From contig NZ_JAOPWY010000138.1 of assembly GCF_025965415.1 (NCBI RefSeq), positions 1 through 64,000 of the forward strand: a stretch of DNA of 64,000 bases. Reading direction: 5' to 3'. Made by a program: the position numbers and the translations under genes. This DNA comes from Nocardioides sp. (GTDB lineage Bacteria > Actinomycetota > Actinomycetes > Propionibacteriales > Nocardioidaceae). Each line of letters begins with the position of its first letter. Positions within the stretch are counted from its first letter, which is position 1. Below are positions 1-8,296 of the stretch, piece by piece. The notes under the pieces are model-generated. The model did no database searches. It was given only the letters and a program-made list of their open reading frames with translations, and was not told the origin of the DNA.

Positions 1-1
1 A

Positions 2-124
2 TCCGCCCGCCGAGCGGCTCTGCCAGCATGGCTCCACGAGTACAACCACCACCGGCCCCACACCGCACTCGGCAGGTCAGCACCCATCACCAGGTTGACC
101 AACCTCACCGATCAGTACAGCTAG
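2..124 (+). CDS. IS481-family transposase, C-terminal remnant (cut by window edge)
   Basis: The frame opening at base 2 reads through to TAG at 122-124 and encodes about 40 residues, including the stretch WLHEYNHHRPHTALG. That is the typical end of the DDE integrase core of IS481/IS3-like transposases, in which Y-N-x-x-R-P-H precedes the C-terminus. The 5' part lies outside the window, so I cannot say whether the element is intact or a remnant. It ends one base before the stop of the convergently oriented regulator gene. It is too short for the ORF track. The family call rests on one short motif. Confidence 0.7.
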   Translation, partial: SARRAALPAWLHEYNHHRPHTALGRSAPITRLTNLTDQYS

Positions 125-125
125 G

Positions 126-1499
126 TCAGCTGCGGGCGAACGTGTCGGTCGACACGCGCGCCCGCAGCCCCGTCGACACCGCCGCACGGCGGTAGGCGTC
201 CAGGGCCTCTTCGGCGAGCCCAACGCCCTCGAGGAGGTCGGCGAGGTCGAACCACATCTGTGCAGCACTCTGGTCGGCGCCGATGGCCGAGAGCCGGTGC
301 ACGGCCTGCTGGTAGGCGAGCGCGGCCTGGTCCGTCGAACCCTCTGCCGCGTGGGTGCGGCCCTGGAGGGTGAGCGCCTCGGCCTCGGCCAGCGGAGCGT
401 GCCCGCCGGCGGTGGTGTGCACCTGCGCGATCAGCTCGCGGCTGGCGGCCAGGTCGCCGGCCAGGAAGGCCACCCGGGCGAGCCCGAGCAGGGTCCATGC
501 CCGGTCGACGGGAGTGGCGCTGCTCCACTCCATCTCGGCGGCCGCCTGCTCGAGGTTGTGCCGCGCCTCGACGAGGTCGGGCGGGTCCAGCTCCAGCTGC
601 AACCGGCCGACCTCGGTGCGCAGCCGCGCGAGGTTGCGGGTGTCCTGGCCCTCGCTGAGCAGCGCCAGGGCGCGCTCCGCGAGCGGCACGGCGGCCGAGA
701 CGTCGCCGCGGTTGGCCTGCATCACGCTGGCGTTCCAGTAGGCCGAGGCCCGGGCCATGGACGAGCCGAGGGACTCGGCGCGGGCGATGGCCTTGCGGCA
801 CAGGCGTACGGCGTGCGCGGTGTCGCCACGCTCGAAGTGGGCGGCGGCCACGGTGACCGCGAGCTGGACGGCTTCGTCGCAGCCGTCGAGCCCGGTCTCC
901 TCGACGCGCGCCATCACCCGCTGTCCCCACTCGATGGCGCGGCCCAGGTCGCCGGTCTCGCGGTAGATCCGGCTCAGGGCGATGCCGGCCTTGATCTGGG
1001 TCAGCCCGTCGATCGACCGGTCGTCGATCAACGACTCGAGCTCGAGGACGGCGTCGTCGTGCTGGTTGGTCGCCTCGAGGGCGCGCGCGTGGAGGAGCCG
1101 TGCGCGCTCGCGCAGGCCGTCGACGCGCGCCACGGCCAGGTGGTCGAGCGCCAGGTGGTCGAGCGCGTGCTGCAGGTGCTTGCCGGCGTCCTCGGTCTGG
1201 CCGGACTCCAGGGACAGCTCGGCGTAGTCGAGCGCCAGGCGGATCTCGTCGACCTCGCGGCGGTCCGCCTGGCCCAGCAGTGACTCCACCGACACCCCGA
1301 GCCGGAGCGCGAGGGCCTGGAGCGCGGGCGGGGTGGGCCGTCGGTGCCCGCTCTCGATGCGGGAGAGGTAGGCGACGGACATGACGTCCTTCGCCACCGC
1401 ACCCTGGGTGAGACCACGAGCCTGCCGGGCAGATCGCAACCGGAGGCCGAGCTCTCCCCGGTCGATCTGCCCGAGCAGCTCGGCGAGACGTGAGTCCAT
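126..1499 (-). CDS. XRE-family transcriptional regulator with TPR-like C-terminal repeats
   Basis: The protein has about 457 residues. A lambda-repressor-type helix-turn-helix lies near residues 18-75 (ARGLTQGAVAKDVMSVAYLS, then RIESGHRRPTP). It is followed by about 370 residues of alanine- and leucine-rich helical repeats of TPR type, with ARASAYWNASVM and NLARLRTEVGRLQLE as examples. This is the layout of large cytoplasmic peptide- or partner-sensing XRE regulators. The track starts at a TTG (1547). I prefer ATG at 1499, because MDSRLAELLGQ leads straight into the HTH. It lies 90 bp downstream of cysN on the same strand, so control of sulfate genes is possible but unproven. The ligand is unknown. 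Confidence 0.75.
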   Translation of the reverse strand: MDSRLAELLGQIDRGELGLRLRSARQARGLTQGAVAKDVMSVAYLSRIESGHRRPTPPALQALALRLGVSVESLLGQADRREVDEIRLALDYAELSLESGQTEDAGKHLQHALDHLALDHLAVARVDGLRERARLLHARALEATNQHDDAVLELESLIDDRSIDGLTQIKAGIALSRIYRETGDLGRAIEWGQRVMARVEETGLDGCDEAVQLAVTVAAAHFERGDTAHAVRLCRKAIARAESLGSSMARASAYWNASVMQANRGDVSAAVPLAERALALLSEGQDTRNLARLRTEVGRLQLELDPPDLVEARHNLEQAAAEMEWSSATPVDRAWTLLGLARVAFLAGDLAASRELIAQVHTTAGGHAPLAEAEALTLQGRTHAAEGSTDQAALAYQQAVHRLSAIGADQSAAQMWFDLADLLEGVGLAEEALDAYRRAAVSTGLRARVSTDTFARS

Positions 1500-1589
1500 C
1501 GGCCCATTGTGGGTCACGTTTGCCACCGACGTGTCGATTTCAGGCAACTGTATTTTCAGGGGTTTCGGTTTGGGGGTTTGGCCTGCGGG

Positions 1590-2873
1590 TCAGGTGCCGC
1601 TGTTGATCATGCCGGCACCGACGGTGACGCCTGTGGCCTCGTCGATGAGGATGAACGAACCCGTCGTCCGGTTCTTGGAGTAGGGGTCGCACAGCAGCGG
1701 CACCGTGGTGCGGAGCTGGACGCGACCGATCTCGTTGAGCCCGAGCTCGCCGGCCTCCTGGTCGCGGTGCAGCGAGTTGACGTCGAGGCGGTACTGGATG
1801 TCCTTGACCATCGCGCGACCCGTGCGGGTGGTGTGCTTGATGGCCAGCTTCTGGCGCGGACGCAGCGGCTCGTTGGTCATCCAGCAGATCATCGCGTCGA
1901 TGTCCTGGCTGGGCTTGGGGGCGTTCTTGGGCCGGGCGATCATGTCGCCGCGCGAGACGTCGACGTCGTCCTCGAGGTGCACGGTCACCGACATCGGCGG
2001 GAACGCCTCGGAGATCTCGGTGTCGAAGAGCTCCACGCGCGAGATGGTCGACGTCATGCCGCTGGGCAGGACGACGACCTCGTCGCCCTTCTTCAGCACG
2101 CCACCGGCCACCTGACCGGCGTAGCCGCGGTAGTCGTGGTAGGCGTCGGACTTGGGACGGATGACGTACTGCACCGGGAAGCGGGTGTCGACGAGGTCGC
2201 GGTCGGAGGCGACGTGGACGTGCTCGAGGTGGTGCATCAGCGTCGGCCCGGAGTACCACGGCGTGTTCTCGGAGCGGTTGACGACGTTGTCGCCCTGGAG
2301 CGCCGAGATCGGGATGACCTCGAGGTCCGGGATGTTGAGCTTCGTCGCGAAGGAGCTGAACTCCTTGTGGATCTTCTCGTAGACCTCCTCCGACCAGTCG
2401 ACGAGGTCCATCTTGTTGATCGCCAGCACGAGGTGCGGCACGCGCAGCAGCGAGAGCAGCACGGCGTGACGGCGCGACTGCTCGGTGAGGCCCTGGCGGG
2501 CGTCGACGAGCACGAGGCCGAGGTCGGCGGTGGAGGCACCGGTGACCATGTTGCGGGTGTACTGGATGTGGCCCGGGGTGTCGGCGATGATGAACTTGCG
2601 GGTCGGCGTCGCGAAGTAGCGGTAGGCCACGTCGATGGTGATGCCCTGCTCGCGCTCGGAGCGCAGCCCGTCGGTCAGCAGCGCCAGGTCGGTGTAGTCG
2701 TAGCCCTTGGACTGGCTGGTCGACTCGACCGCCTCGAGCTGGTCCTCGAAGATCGACTTGGAGTCGAGCAGCAGGCGCCCGATGAGAGTCGACTTGCCGT
2801 CGTCGACCGAGCCGGCGGTCGCGAACCTGAGCAGGTCCATCTCGTCGGGGTTGTGGGACTCGGTGCTGGCCAT
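1590..2873 (-). CDS. cysN: Sulfate adenylyltransferase subunit 1 (GTPase subunit)
   Basis: This is the GTP-hydrolysing subunit of heterodimeric ATP sulfurylase, which makes APS from ATP and sulfate in the cytoplasm. The 427 residues show an EF-Tu-like G domain: P-loop GSVDDGKST (21-29), DTPGH (98-102) and NKMD (153-156), followed by two beta-barrel domains. The length fits a CysN without a fused C-terminal APS kinase; that activity is encoded separately near 8.3-9.5 kb. The ATG at 2873 overlaps the cysD stop as TGATG, so the two subunits are translationally coupled. Confidence 0.95.
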   Translation of the reverse strand: MASTESHNPDEMDLLRFATAGSVDDGKSTLIGRLLLDSKSIFEDQLEAVESTSQSKGYDYTDLALLTDGLRSEREQGITIDVAYRYFATPTRKFIIADTPGHIQYTRNMVTGASTADLGLVLVDARQGLTEQSRRHAVLLSLLRVPHLVLAINKMDLVDWSEEVYEKIHKEFSSFATKLNIPDLEVIPISALQGDNVVNRSENTPWYSGPTLMHHLEHVHVASDRDLVDTRFPVQYVIRPKSDAYHDYRGYAGQVAGGVLKKGDEVVVLPSGMTSTISRVELFDTEISEAFPPMSVTVHLEDDVDVSRGDMIARPKNAPKPSQDIDAMICWMTNEPLRPRQKLAIKHTTRTGRAMVKDIQYRLDVNSLHRDQEAGELGLNEIGRVQLRTTVPLLCDPYSKNRTTGSFILIDEATGVTVGAGMINSGT

Positions 2874-3787
2874 CAGAAGTAGCCTTCCTTCTTGCGGTCT
2901 TCCATGGCGGCCTCGGAGAACCGGTCGTCGCCGCGGGTGGCGCCGCGCTCGGTCACGCGGGCAATGGCGATCTCGTCGATGATGGCCGCGGTGTCGGTCG
3001 CGACGGACTCGACGCAGCCGGTCTGGGTGCGGTCACCCACGGTGCGGAACCGGACCATCTTGGTCTCGACGGTCTCGCCGCTCTTGGCCTGGATCTCCGG
3101 GCCGATCGACAGCAGCATGCCGTCGCGCTCGACGACCTCGCGCTCGTGGGCGAAGTAGATCGAGGGGATCTCGATCTGCTCGCGGTGGATGTAGTGCCAG
3201 ATGTCGAGCTCGGTCCAGTTGGACAGCGGGAAGATCCGCATGTGCTCGCCGGCGTGGATGCGCCCGTTGTAGAGGCTCCACAGCTCGGGGCGCTGCATCT
3301 TGGGGTCCCACTGGCCGAAGTCGTCGCGGTGGGAGTAGACGCGCTCCTTGGCGCGGGCCTTCTCCTCGTCGCGGCGACCGCCACCGAAGGCGGCGGTGAA
3401 GCCGTTCTCCTCGATGGCGTTGAGCAGCGCGCCGATCTGCTGGCGGTTGCGGCTGGTCTTGCCGTCGTCGACGACGTGACCGGCGGCGATGGCGTCCTCG
3501 ACGGAGGCGATGATCATCCGCGCGCCGAGCCGCTCGACCCACGAGTCGCGGGTGGAGAGCACCTCGTCGAAGTCCAGGCCGGTGTCGACCTGGAGGAGCG
3601 GGAACGGGAGCTTGGCCGGGAAGAACGCCTTCTCCGCGAGGCGGAGCATGACGATGGAGTCCTTGCCACCGGAGAACATCAGGACCGGCTTCTCGAACTC
3701 GGCGGCGACCTCACGGAAGATGTGGATCGACTCTGCCTCGAGCTGGTCCAGCTGACTCAGCTGGTAGTCGACGTGGGTGTTGGTCAT
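2873..3787 (-). CDS. cysD: Sulfate adenylyltransferase subunit 2
   Basis: This is the catalytic PP-loop subunit of ATP sulfurylase. It adenylylates sulfate to APS, driven by GTP hydrolysis in CysN. The 304 residues carry the PP-loop SGGKDS (39-44), the FGGGRRDEE segment and the typical C-terminal ERKKEGYF-like end (here EDRKKEGYF). Length and motifs match the family fully. It is the first gene of the cysDN pair. A 102-bp region separates it from the divergent GH16 lipoprotein gene and must hold both promoters. I see no clear regulator box there. Confidence 0.96.
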   Translation of the reverse strand: MTNTHVDYQLSQLDQLEAESIHIFREVAAEFEKPVLMFSGGKDSIVMLRLAEKAFFPAKLPFPLLQVDTGLDFDEVLSTRDSWVERLGARMIIASVEDAIAAGHVVDDGKTSRNRQQIGALLNAIEENGFTAAFGGGRRDEEKARAKERVYSHRDDFGQWDPKMQRPELWSLYNGRIHAGEHMRIFPLSNWTELDIWHYIHREQIEIPSIYFAHEREVVERDGMLLSIGPEIQAKSGETVETKMVRFRTVGDRTQTGCVESVATDTAAIIDEIAIARVTERGATRGDDRFSEAAMEDRKKEGYF

Positions 3788-3889
3788 GGCGCAGCAGGGG
3801 CCTCTCTAGGGACAGCAGCCATCATCGTAGCGACGGCGGTCGCCTCGGAGAATTCGCACACCCGCCTCGCGTCGGACAGACTCGCCCGA

Positions 3890-5059
3890 ATGAGCCGCAC
3901 CTCTCCACTCGTCCCCTGCTCACGACCGGGCCAGCGACTGCTGTCCGGCCTCCTCGCGCTGGCCTTCGTCACGGCCGCCTGCTCCTCCACCGAGGACGCC
4001 GGGACGCCGTCGTACGAGCCGAGCGACGCCGTGGAGGTGCAGGTGCTGCCCCAGATGGCTGCCACCGGTGAGGACGTCGAGGCCGCCGACGACGCCGCGT
4101 GGGTCGTGGACGCGACGGTCGCGGACGCCGAGGAAGGCACCGCCGTCACCCTCTACGCCACAACCGCGGACGACGGCTGGGAGGCCGTCTCAGAGGGAGA
4201 GACCGACGAGGACGGTGCGGTGGCCCTGACCACGCGGACCGCCGGCCGGCTGCAGGTGGTGGTGGGCGAGGGCGACGACGCGATCGGCGCCGAGGCCTCG
4301 ACCGACGACGCCCCGGAGGCGACGTTCACCGACGACTTCGACGAGGACACCGTCGACGAGGCCGACGGCAGCTGGACCAGCCGCACCCAGGGCCACATCG
4401 GAGTGCGCACCTGCTCGCGGGCCGACCCCAGCGGCGCCGAGGTCGGCGACGGCGTGCTCGTGCTGAGCGTGCTGGAGGACCCCGACAAGGACCTGTGCCA
4501 GCCCAACGGCAAGCGCAAGAAGTTCCCCTTCCGGCTCAACGGCCACGTCGGCACCGAGGGTCGCTATGGCTTCACCTACGGCTTCGCGGCCGCGCGGATC
4601 AAGACGCAGTCGGCCCGCGGCCAGCACGCCGCCTTCTGGATGCAGGCGGTCGGCGGCCAGTCGGCGGGCGGCGCGAAGAAGGGCGGCGCCGAGATCGACG
4701 TCATGGAGTACTTCGGCGACGACCACCCCCAGGGCGGTCTGACGAGCTTCACCTACTTCCTCGACGAGGACGGCGAGAAGCAAACCGTCGGCGGCTGGCT
4801 GCCCGACGTCAAGGAGTACGACGACGACTGGGCCAGCGCGTACCACGTCTACTCCGTCGAGTGGACTCCCGACGAGTACGTCTTCCGGATCGACGGCCAG
4901 GTCACCCAGCGCCTCGAGGGCGAGACCTCGGGACGCGAGGAGTTCCTCATCCTGAGCCTGCTCTCCTCCGACTACGAGCTGCCGCGCTTCAACGGCGAGC
5001 TGCCCGAGCAGATGGAGGTCGACTGGGCGCGGGTGTGGGAGACCGGTCCGGCTTCGTGA
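3890..5059 (+). CDS. Secreted lipoprotein with glycoside hydrolase family 16 domain
   Basis: This is a 389-residue predicted exported beta-glucan-type hydrolase or transglycosylase. ATG 3890 gives a basic N-terminus, a hydrophobic stretch (LLSGLLALAFV) and a lipobox TAAC with Cys31, so it should be lipid-anchored. Residues 35-145 form an Asp/Glu-rich beta-sandwich-like segment. The GH16 lectin-like fold follows. The family signature E-x-D-x-x-E is visible as EIDVMEYF, with E268, D270 and E273 as nucleophile, helper and acid/base. Upstream codons in the long ORF (from 3146) are antisense to cysD and are not part of the gene. The glycan substrate cannot be told from the sequence. Confidence 0.88.
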   Translation: MSRTSPLVPCSRPGQRLLSGLLALAFVTAACSSTEDAGTPSYEPSDAVEVQVLPQMAATGEDVEAADDAAWVVDATVADAEEGTAVTLYATTADDGWEAVSEGETDEDGAVALTTRTAGRLQVVVGEGDDAIGAEASTDDAPEATFTDDFDEDTVDEADGSWTSRTQGHIGVRTCSRADPSGAEVGDGVLVLSVLEDPDKDLCQPNGKRKKFPFRLNGHVGTEGRYGFTYGFAAARIKTQSARGQHAAFWMQAVGGQSAGGAKKGGAEIDVMEYFGDDHPQGGLTSFTYFLDEDGEKQTVGGWLPDVKEYDDDWASAYHVYSVEWTPDEYVFRIDGQVTQRLEGETSGREEFLILSLLSSDYELPRFNGELPEQMEVDWARVWETGPAS

Positions 5060-5077
5060 CGGCGCCGGTGCGCCTCC

Positions 5078-5515
5078 TCAACCCGCGACCGGCGAGTCCA
5101 GCACGAGGGTGATCGGGCCGTCGTTGACGCTCTCGACCCGCATGTCGGCCCCGAACCGGCCACGCTCGACGTGGGCGCCGAGCCGCTCGAGCTCGGCGCA
5201 CACGGCGTCGTAGAGGGGCTCGCTCACCGGGCCGGGCGCCGCCGCCTGCCAGGTGGGCCGGCGGCCCTTGCGTGCGTCGCCGTACAGCGTGAACTGGCTG
5301 ACCACCAGCACCGGCGCACCGACGTCGCTCGCGCTCTGCTCGTCGCGCAGGAGCCGCAGGTCCCAGACCTTGCGTGCCGTCCAGGCGACCTCGGTCGGGC
5401 CGTCGTCGTGGGTGACGCCGAGGTAGACGAGCAGGCCGGGTCGGTCGAGCTGCCCGACCACCTCGCCGTCGACCCGGACGCTGGCGGACAGGACCCGCTG
5501 GATGACGGCACGCAT
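5078..5515 (-). CDS. dtd: D-aminoacyl-tRNA deacylase
   Basis: The enzyme hydrolyses D-aminoacyl-tRNAs (and Gly-tRNA-Ala) in the cytosol to prevent D-amino acids entering proteins. The 145 residues are full length for the family. Both active-site signatures are present: SQFTLYGD (73-80) and the Gly-Pro motif in NDGPIT (131-136), where the cis-Gly-Pro excludes L-amino acids. It converges on the GH16 gene with 18 bp between stops. It is divergent from the BKACE gene, with 17 bp between starts, so the two must share an overlapping promoter region. Confidence 0.96.
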   Translation of the reverse strand: MRAVIQRVLSASVRVDGEVVGQLDRPGLLVYLGVTHDDGPTEVAWTARKVWDLRLLRDEQSASDVGAPVLVVSQFTLYGDARKGRRPTWQAAAPGPVSEPLYDAVCAELERLGAHVERGRFGADMRVESVNDGPITLVLDSPVAG

Positions 5516-5532
5516 GGTGCAAGGATGCCGCC

Positions 5533-6372
5533 ATGTCCACCAGCACTCCCGCCGACGCCCTCCTGGTCACGGTCGCCCCCACCGGCGCCGAGACCGCCAA
5601 GGCCGACTGCCCGCAGCTCCCCACCACCCCCGAGGAGATCGCGCGCACCGCAGCCGAGTGCGAGGCTGCCGGCGCGGCGATGATCCACCTCCACGTCCGC
5701 GACACCTCGCACCAGCCCACGCTCGACCAGCCCCTGCTCCGCGAGTGGGTCGACGCCGTGCGCTCGTCCTCGTCCCTGGTCGTGCAGCTCTCCACCGGCG
5801 GATCCGTGCACGACCCGCTGGACGAGCGGCTCAAGGTGCTCGACGCCGCGCCGGACTCCTGCTCGCTGACGATGGGCACGACCAACTTCGGTGACGACGT
5901 CTTCCTCAACCCCTGGCCCTTCGTGAAGGACCTCTACCAGCTCGCCCTCGAGCGCGGCGTGGCCCCGGAGTTCGAGCTCTTCGACCTCGGCCAGGTGCAC
6001 GCGCTCGGTCGCCTGGTCCGGGAGTACGGCGTGCCGGCCGGTGGCAAGGTGCACGTCGACTTCGTGATGGGCGTCCCCGGCGGCATGCCGGGCACCGCCC
6101 CCGCCCTCGTGGCGGGCGTCTCGGCCCTCCCGCCGGAGGTGACGTCGTGGTCGGCGACCGGCATCGGCCGCTCGACCCTCGCCGTGGCGATGGCATCCCT
6201 GTCGATGGGCGGCCACCTGCGCGTGGGCATGGAGGACGTGCTCACCATCAGTCGCGGCGTGCCGGTCGAGTCCAACGCCCAGCTCGTCTCACGCGCGGTC
6301 GACCTGGGGCGGATCGCGCAACGTACGCCGATGACGCCGCCGCAGTGCCGGGAGCTGCTCGGCCTGGCCTGA
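5533..6372 (+). CDS. BKACE-family beta-keto acid cleavage enzyme (DUF849)
   Basis: This is a 279-residue TIM-barrel enzyme of the 3-keto-5-aminohexanoate cleavage family. The family condenses a beta-keto acid with acetyl-CoA to yield acetoacetate and a new acyl-CoA, using Zn. The metal-binding IHLHVRD motif is at 51-57 (H52, H54), and [15 protein letters not shown] and an STGGS loop are also seen. No lysine-fermentation genes are adjacent, so the physiological substrate is unknown; many BKACE members act on other beta-keto acids. The ATG lies 17 bp from the divergent dtd start. Confidence 0.88.
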   Translation: MSTSTPADALLVTVAPTGAETAKADCPQLPTTPEEIARTAAECEAAGAAMIHLHVRDTSHQPTLDQPLLREWVDAVRSSSSLVVQLSTGGSVHDPLDERLKVLDAAPDSCSLTMGTTNFGDDVFLNPWPFVKDLYQLALERGVAPEFELFDLGQVHALGRLVREYGVPAGGKVHVDFVMGVPGGMPGTAPALVAGVSALPPEVTSWSATGIGRSTLAVAMASLSMGGHLRVGMEDVLTISRGVPVESNAQLVSRAVDLGRIAQRTPMTPPQCRELLGLA

Positions 6373-6758
6373 GGCCTGTGGGGAGCCGCTTCACCTCTCG
6401 CGCGTCGGCTCCGCGAGTCCGGATCGAGCGAGGTCGTGCTCGCCACCCTGCTCGTGACCGGACCTACCCGCCCACCCAGCTGGACCACGAGGGATGGTCG
6501 CGCTGGGTTCCCGGCGACGACCTCGAGCTCCGGGACACACGCGCCTGGATCGCCTGCCTCGCCGTCGCCACGCACGCCGCACGCGCGGGGTGACGAGACC
6601 TGACCGCTGCCCGCAAGGACTCGTGCAGACAAACACGGGGCCTCGCCCGGTCGATCGAAAGTTCTCGCGCGAGCCCCGAGCCGTCATGTGCCGCGTGCAC
6701 GCAAGTTCTCGATCGCAGGCCGGGGGTCTGCGGCCTGCGTGCACCACACCTTGCGGCC
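6373..6758. other. 386-bp region without a recognisable gene
   Basis: It lies between the stops of the convergent BKACE and TauE genes. Track ORFs that cross it (for example 6391-7476 minus and 6494-6925 plus) are low-complexity Arg/Pro/Ala translations with no family resemblance. The only structure I notice is a short direct repeat AAGTTCTCG at 6659-6667 and 6703-6711, each next to a GATCG. I see no tRNA or convincing terminator. It may be a decayed gene or plain spacer. Confidence 0.5.
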
Positions 6759-7769
6759 TCAGGAGCCGTCGATCTTCTTCATCCCGACCACGCCCGGTTG
6801 ATAGGAGGGGTCCTCGAGCTCGGCGATGGTCGGGGAGCCGAACATCGGCAGCCCTTGCCGCTTGCGCAGGAAGCCCCACACGATCGGCAGCACCAGCAGC
6901 ACGGCGATGCCGACGCCCGCGATGAGCATCGGGTGGGTCTCGTCGTCGCCGGCGCCGAGCGGCGCCCAGCCGGCCTTGTCGAGCAGCGCCACGCCGCTCA
7001 TCGTCAGCACGACGACGATGCCGCGGCGGATGAAGGACTGCGGCACGCGCGGGGCGATGGCCGAGCCGAGCAGGGTGCCGGGGACGGAGCCGATCACGAG
7101 GGGGACGAGGATGCCCCAGTCGAGGCCGTGGAGGGCGATGTTGGAGATGGCGGCGGCCAGGACGAGCGGGACGGCCTGGACGAGGTCGGTGCCGACGAGC
7201 TTCACCGCGGAGAGGCCGGGGTAGAGCATGAGCAGCGCGATCATGATGACCGACCCCGAGCCGACGCTGGTGATGCCAACCAGCAGGCCACCGAGCGCGC
7301 CGACGAGGATGGTCGGGACGGGGCGGATGGTCGGGTGCTCGTCGGGGTGGTGACCGCCGCGCACGCGCAGCAGGTTGAGGTAGAGACGCAGGGCGTACGT
7401 CGCTGCCGCGAGCAGCAGCGCGAAGCCGATGCAGAGCTTGAGGGTGTCGTCGATGTCCTCGGGGTCGACCACCCACGAGACGAGGTGCGGCCCGAGGAGC
7501 GCCATCGGGATCGACCCGATCATCAGCCAGCCGGCGAGCTGCATGTTGGGCGAGCCCTCGCGCTTGTGCACGATCGCGCCGCCGGTCTTGTAGATCGCGG
7601 CCGCGGTGAGGTCGGCGGTCACGACCGTGGCGGCCTCGCCGACGCCGAGGAAGATCAGGGCCGGGGTCATGAGGGCGCCGCCGCCCATGCCGGTCAGGCC
7701 GACCACGACGCCGACGAAGAAGCCGGCCGCGAGGATCGAGAAGAACGTGACGGTGAGGAACTCGAGCAT
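6759..7769 (-). CDS. TauE/SafE-family anion permease
   Basis: This is a 336-residue polytopic inner-membrane protein of the sulfite exporter/sulfate permease-like family. The N-terminal half repeats the family pattern GLTGMGGGALMTPAL and the C-terminal half has GITSVGSGSVIMIALL, the internal duplication typical of TauE. About eight or nine hydrophobic segments can be counted, and a short cytosolic C-terminal tail follows. The start ATG overlaps the stop of the phosphatase gene as TGATG. It is the last gene of an operon led by an APS kinase, which points to transport of a sulfur oxyanion. The direction of transport is not inferable. Confidence 0.9.
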   Translation of the reverse strand: MLEFLTVTFFSILAAGFFVGVVVGLTGMGGGALMTPALIFLGVGEAATVVTADLTAAAIYKTGGAIVHKREGSPNMQLAGWLMIGSIPMALLGPHLVSWVVDPEDIDDTLKLCIGFALLLAAATYALRLYLNLLRVRGGHHPDEHPTIRPVPTILVGALGGLLVGITSVGSGSVIMIALLMLYPGLSAVKLVGTDLVQAVPLVLAAAISNIALHGLDWGILVPLVIGSVPGTLLGSAIAPRVPQSFIRRGIVVVLTMSGVALLDKAGWAPLGAGDDETHPMLIAGVGIAVLLVLPIVWGFLRKRQGLPMFGSPTIAELEDPSYQPGVVGMKKIDGS

Positions 7770-8296
7770 CAGCGGTCTCCCACGAGTCGTGGCACGATCA
7801 GGCGCAGCATGTCGGTGATTGTGCCGGTTGCCTTCCGGGCCGCCGCCTTCCCGCGCCGGTAGGGGTCCGCCACGTCGTGCTCCGGGGCCGCGGGCGTACG
7901 CCGTTGGCCCGCGGCGACCACGAGGTCGGCCCCGGTCAGGTCGGGGATCTCGGCGATGGTGGCGGCGAACTGCCCGAGCGTGAACACCTGGCGGTGCAGC
8001 TGGGGGAAGTCGTCGAGGATGTGCTGACGGTGCGCCTGCTGCGCGGTCAGCACCAGGTCTGCGTCGGCGAGCAGGGAGGAGTCGAGGTGCCGGCTGCGGA
8101 AGGCGTCGTACGACAGCCCCGGGGGCAGGGTCGGGACCATGTCGGGGTTCATCCGCTGGCCCTGACGTGCGTGCGTGCCGGCGCTGCTGAAGACCACGCC
8201 CGTCGACCCGGCGAGGTCGCGCGCGATCAGCTCCATGGCGGGCGAGCGACAGATGTTGGCGGTGCACACGAAGAGCACCCGCAGCGGCTCGGTCAT
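7769..8296 (-). CDS. Low-molecular-weight protein tyrosine phosphatase-like / arsenate reductase-like phosphatase
   Basis: This is a 175-residue LMW-PTP fold protein. The P-loop CTANICRS (11-18) fits the C-x5-R-S signature, and the general-acid DPY is at 144-146. Such enzymes dephosphorylate BY-kinases and other phosphotyrosine proteins; some relatives reduce arsenate. It sits between APS kinase (ATGA overlap, 4 bp) and TauE (TGATG overlap). The operon ties it to sulfur metabolism, yet a BY-kinase with a Tyr-rich tail is encoded 22 kb away and is a plausible substrate. The ORF-track version extends upstream into the APS kinase and should be ignored. Confidence 0.88.
   Translation of the reverse strand: MTEPLRVLFVCTANICRSPAMELIARDLAGSTGVVFSSAGTHARQGQRMNPDMVPTLPPGLSYDAFRSRHLDSSLLADADLVLTAQQAHRQHILDDFPQLHRQVFTLGQFAATIAEIPDLTGADLVVAAGQRRTPAAPEHDVADPYRRGKAAARKATGTITDMLRLIVPRLVGDR

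Noticed and set aside
1509-2882. 457-aa plus-strand ORF
   Set aside because: Antisense to cysN; Val/Arg-rich shadow with no family features.
3146-3889. N-terminal extension of the GH16 ORF
   Set aside because: Antisense to cysD; lipoprotein signal starts only at 3890.
6391-7476. 361-aa minus-strand ORF
   Set aside because: Overlaps TauE in another frame, with Arg/Pro-rich content.
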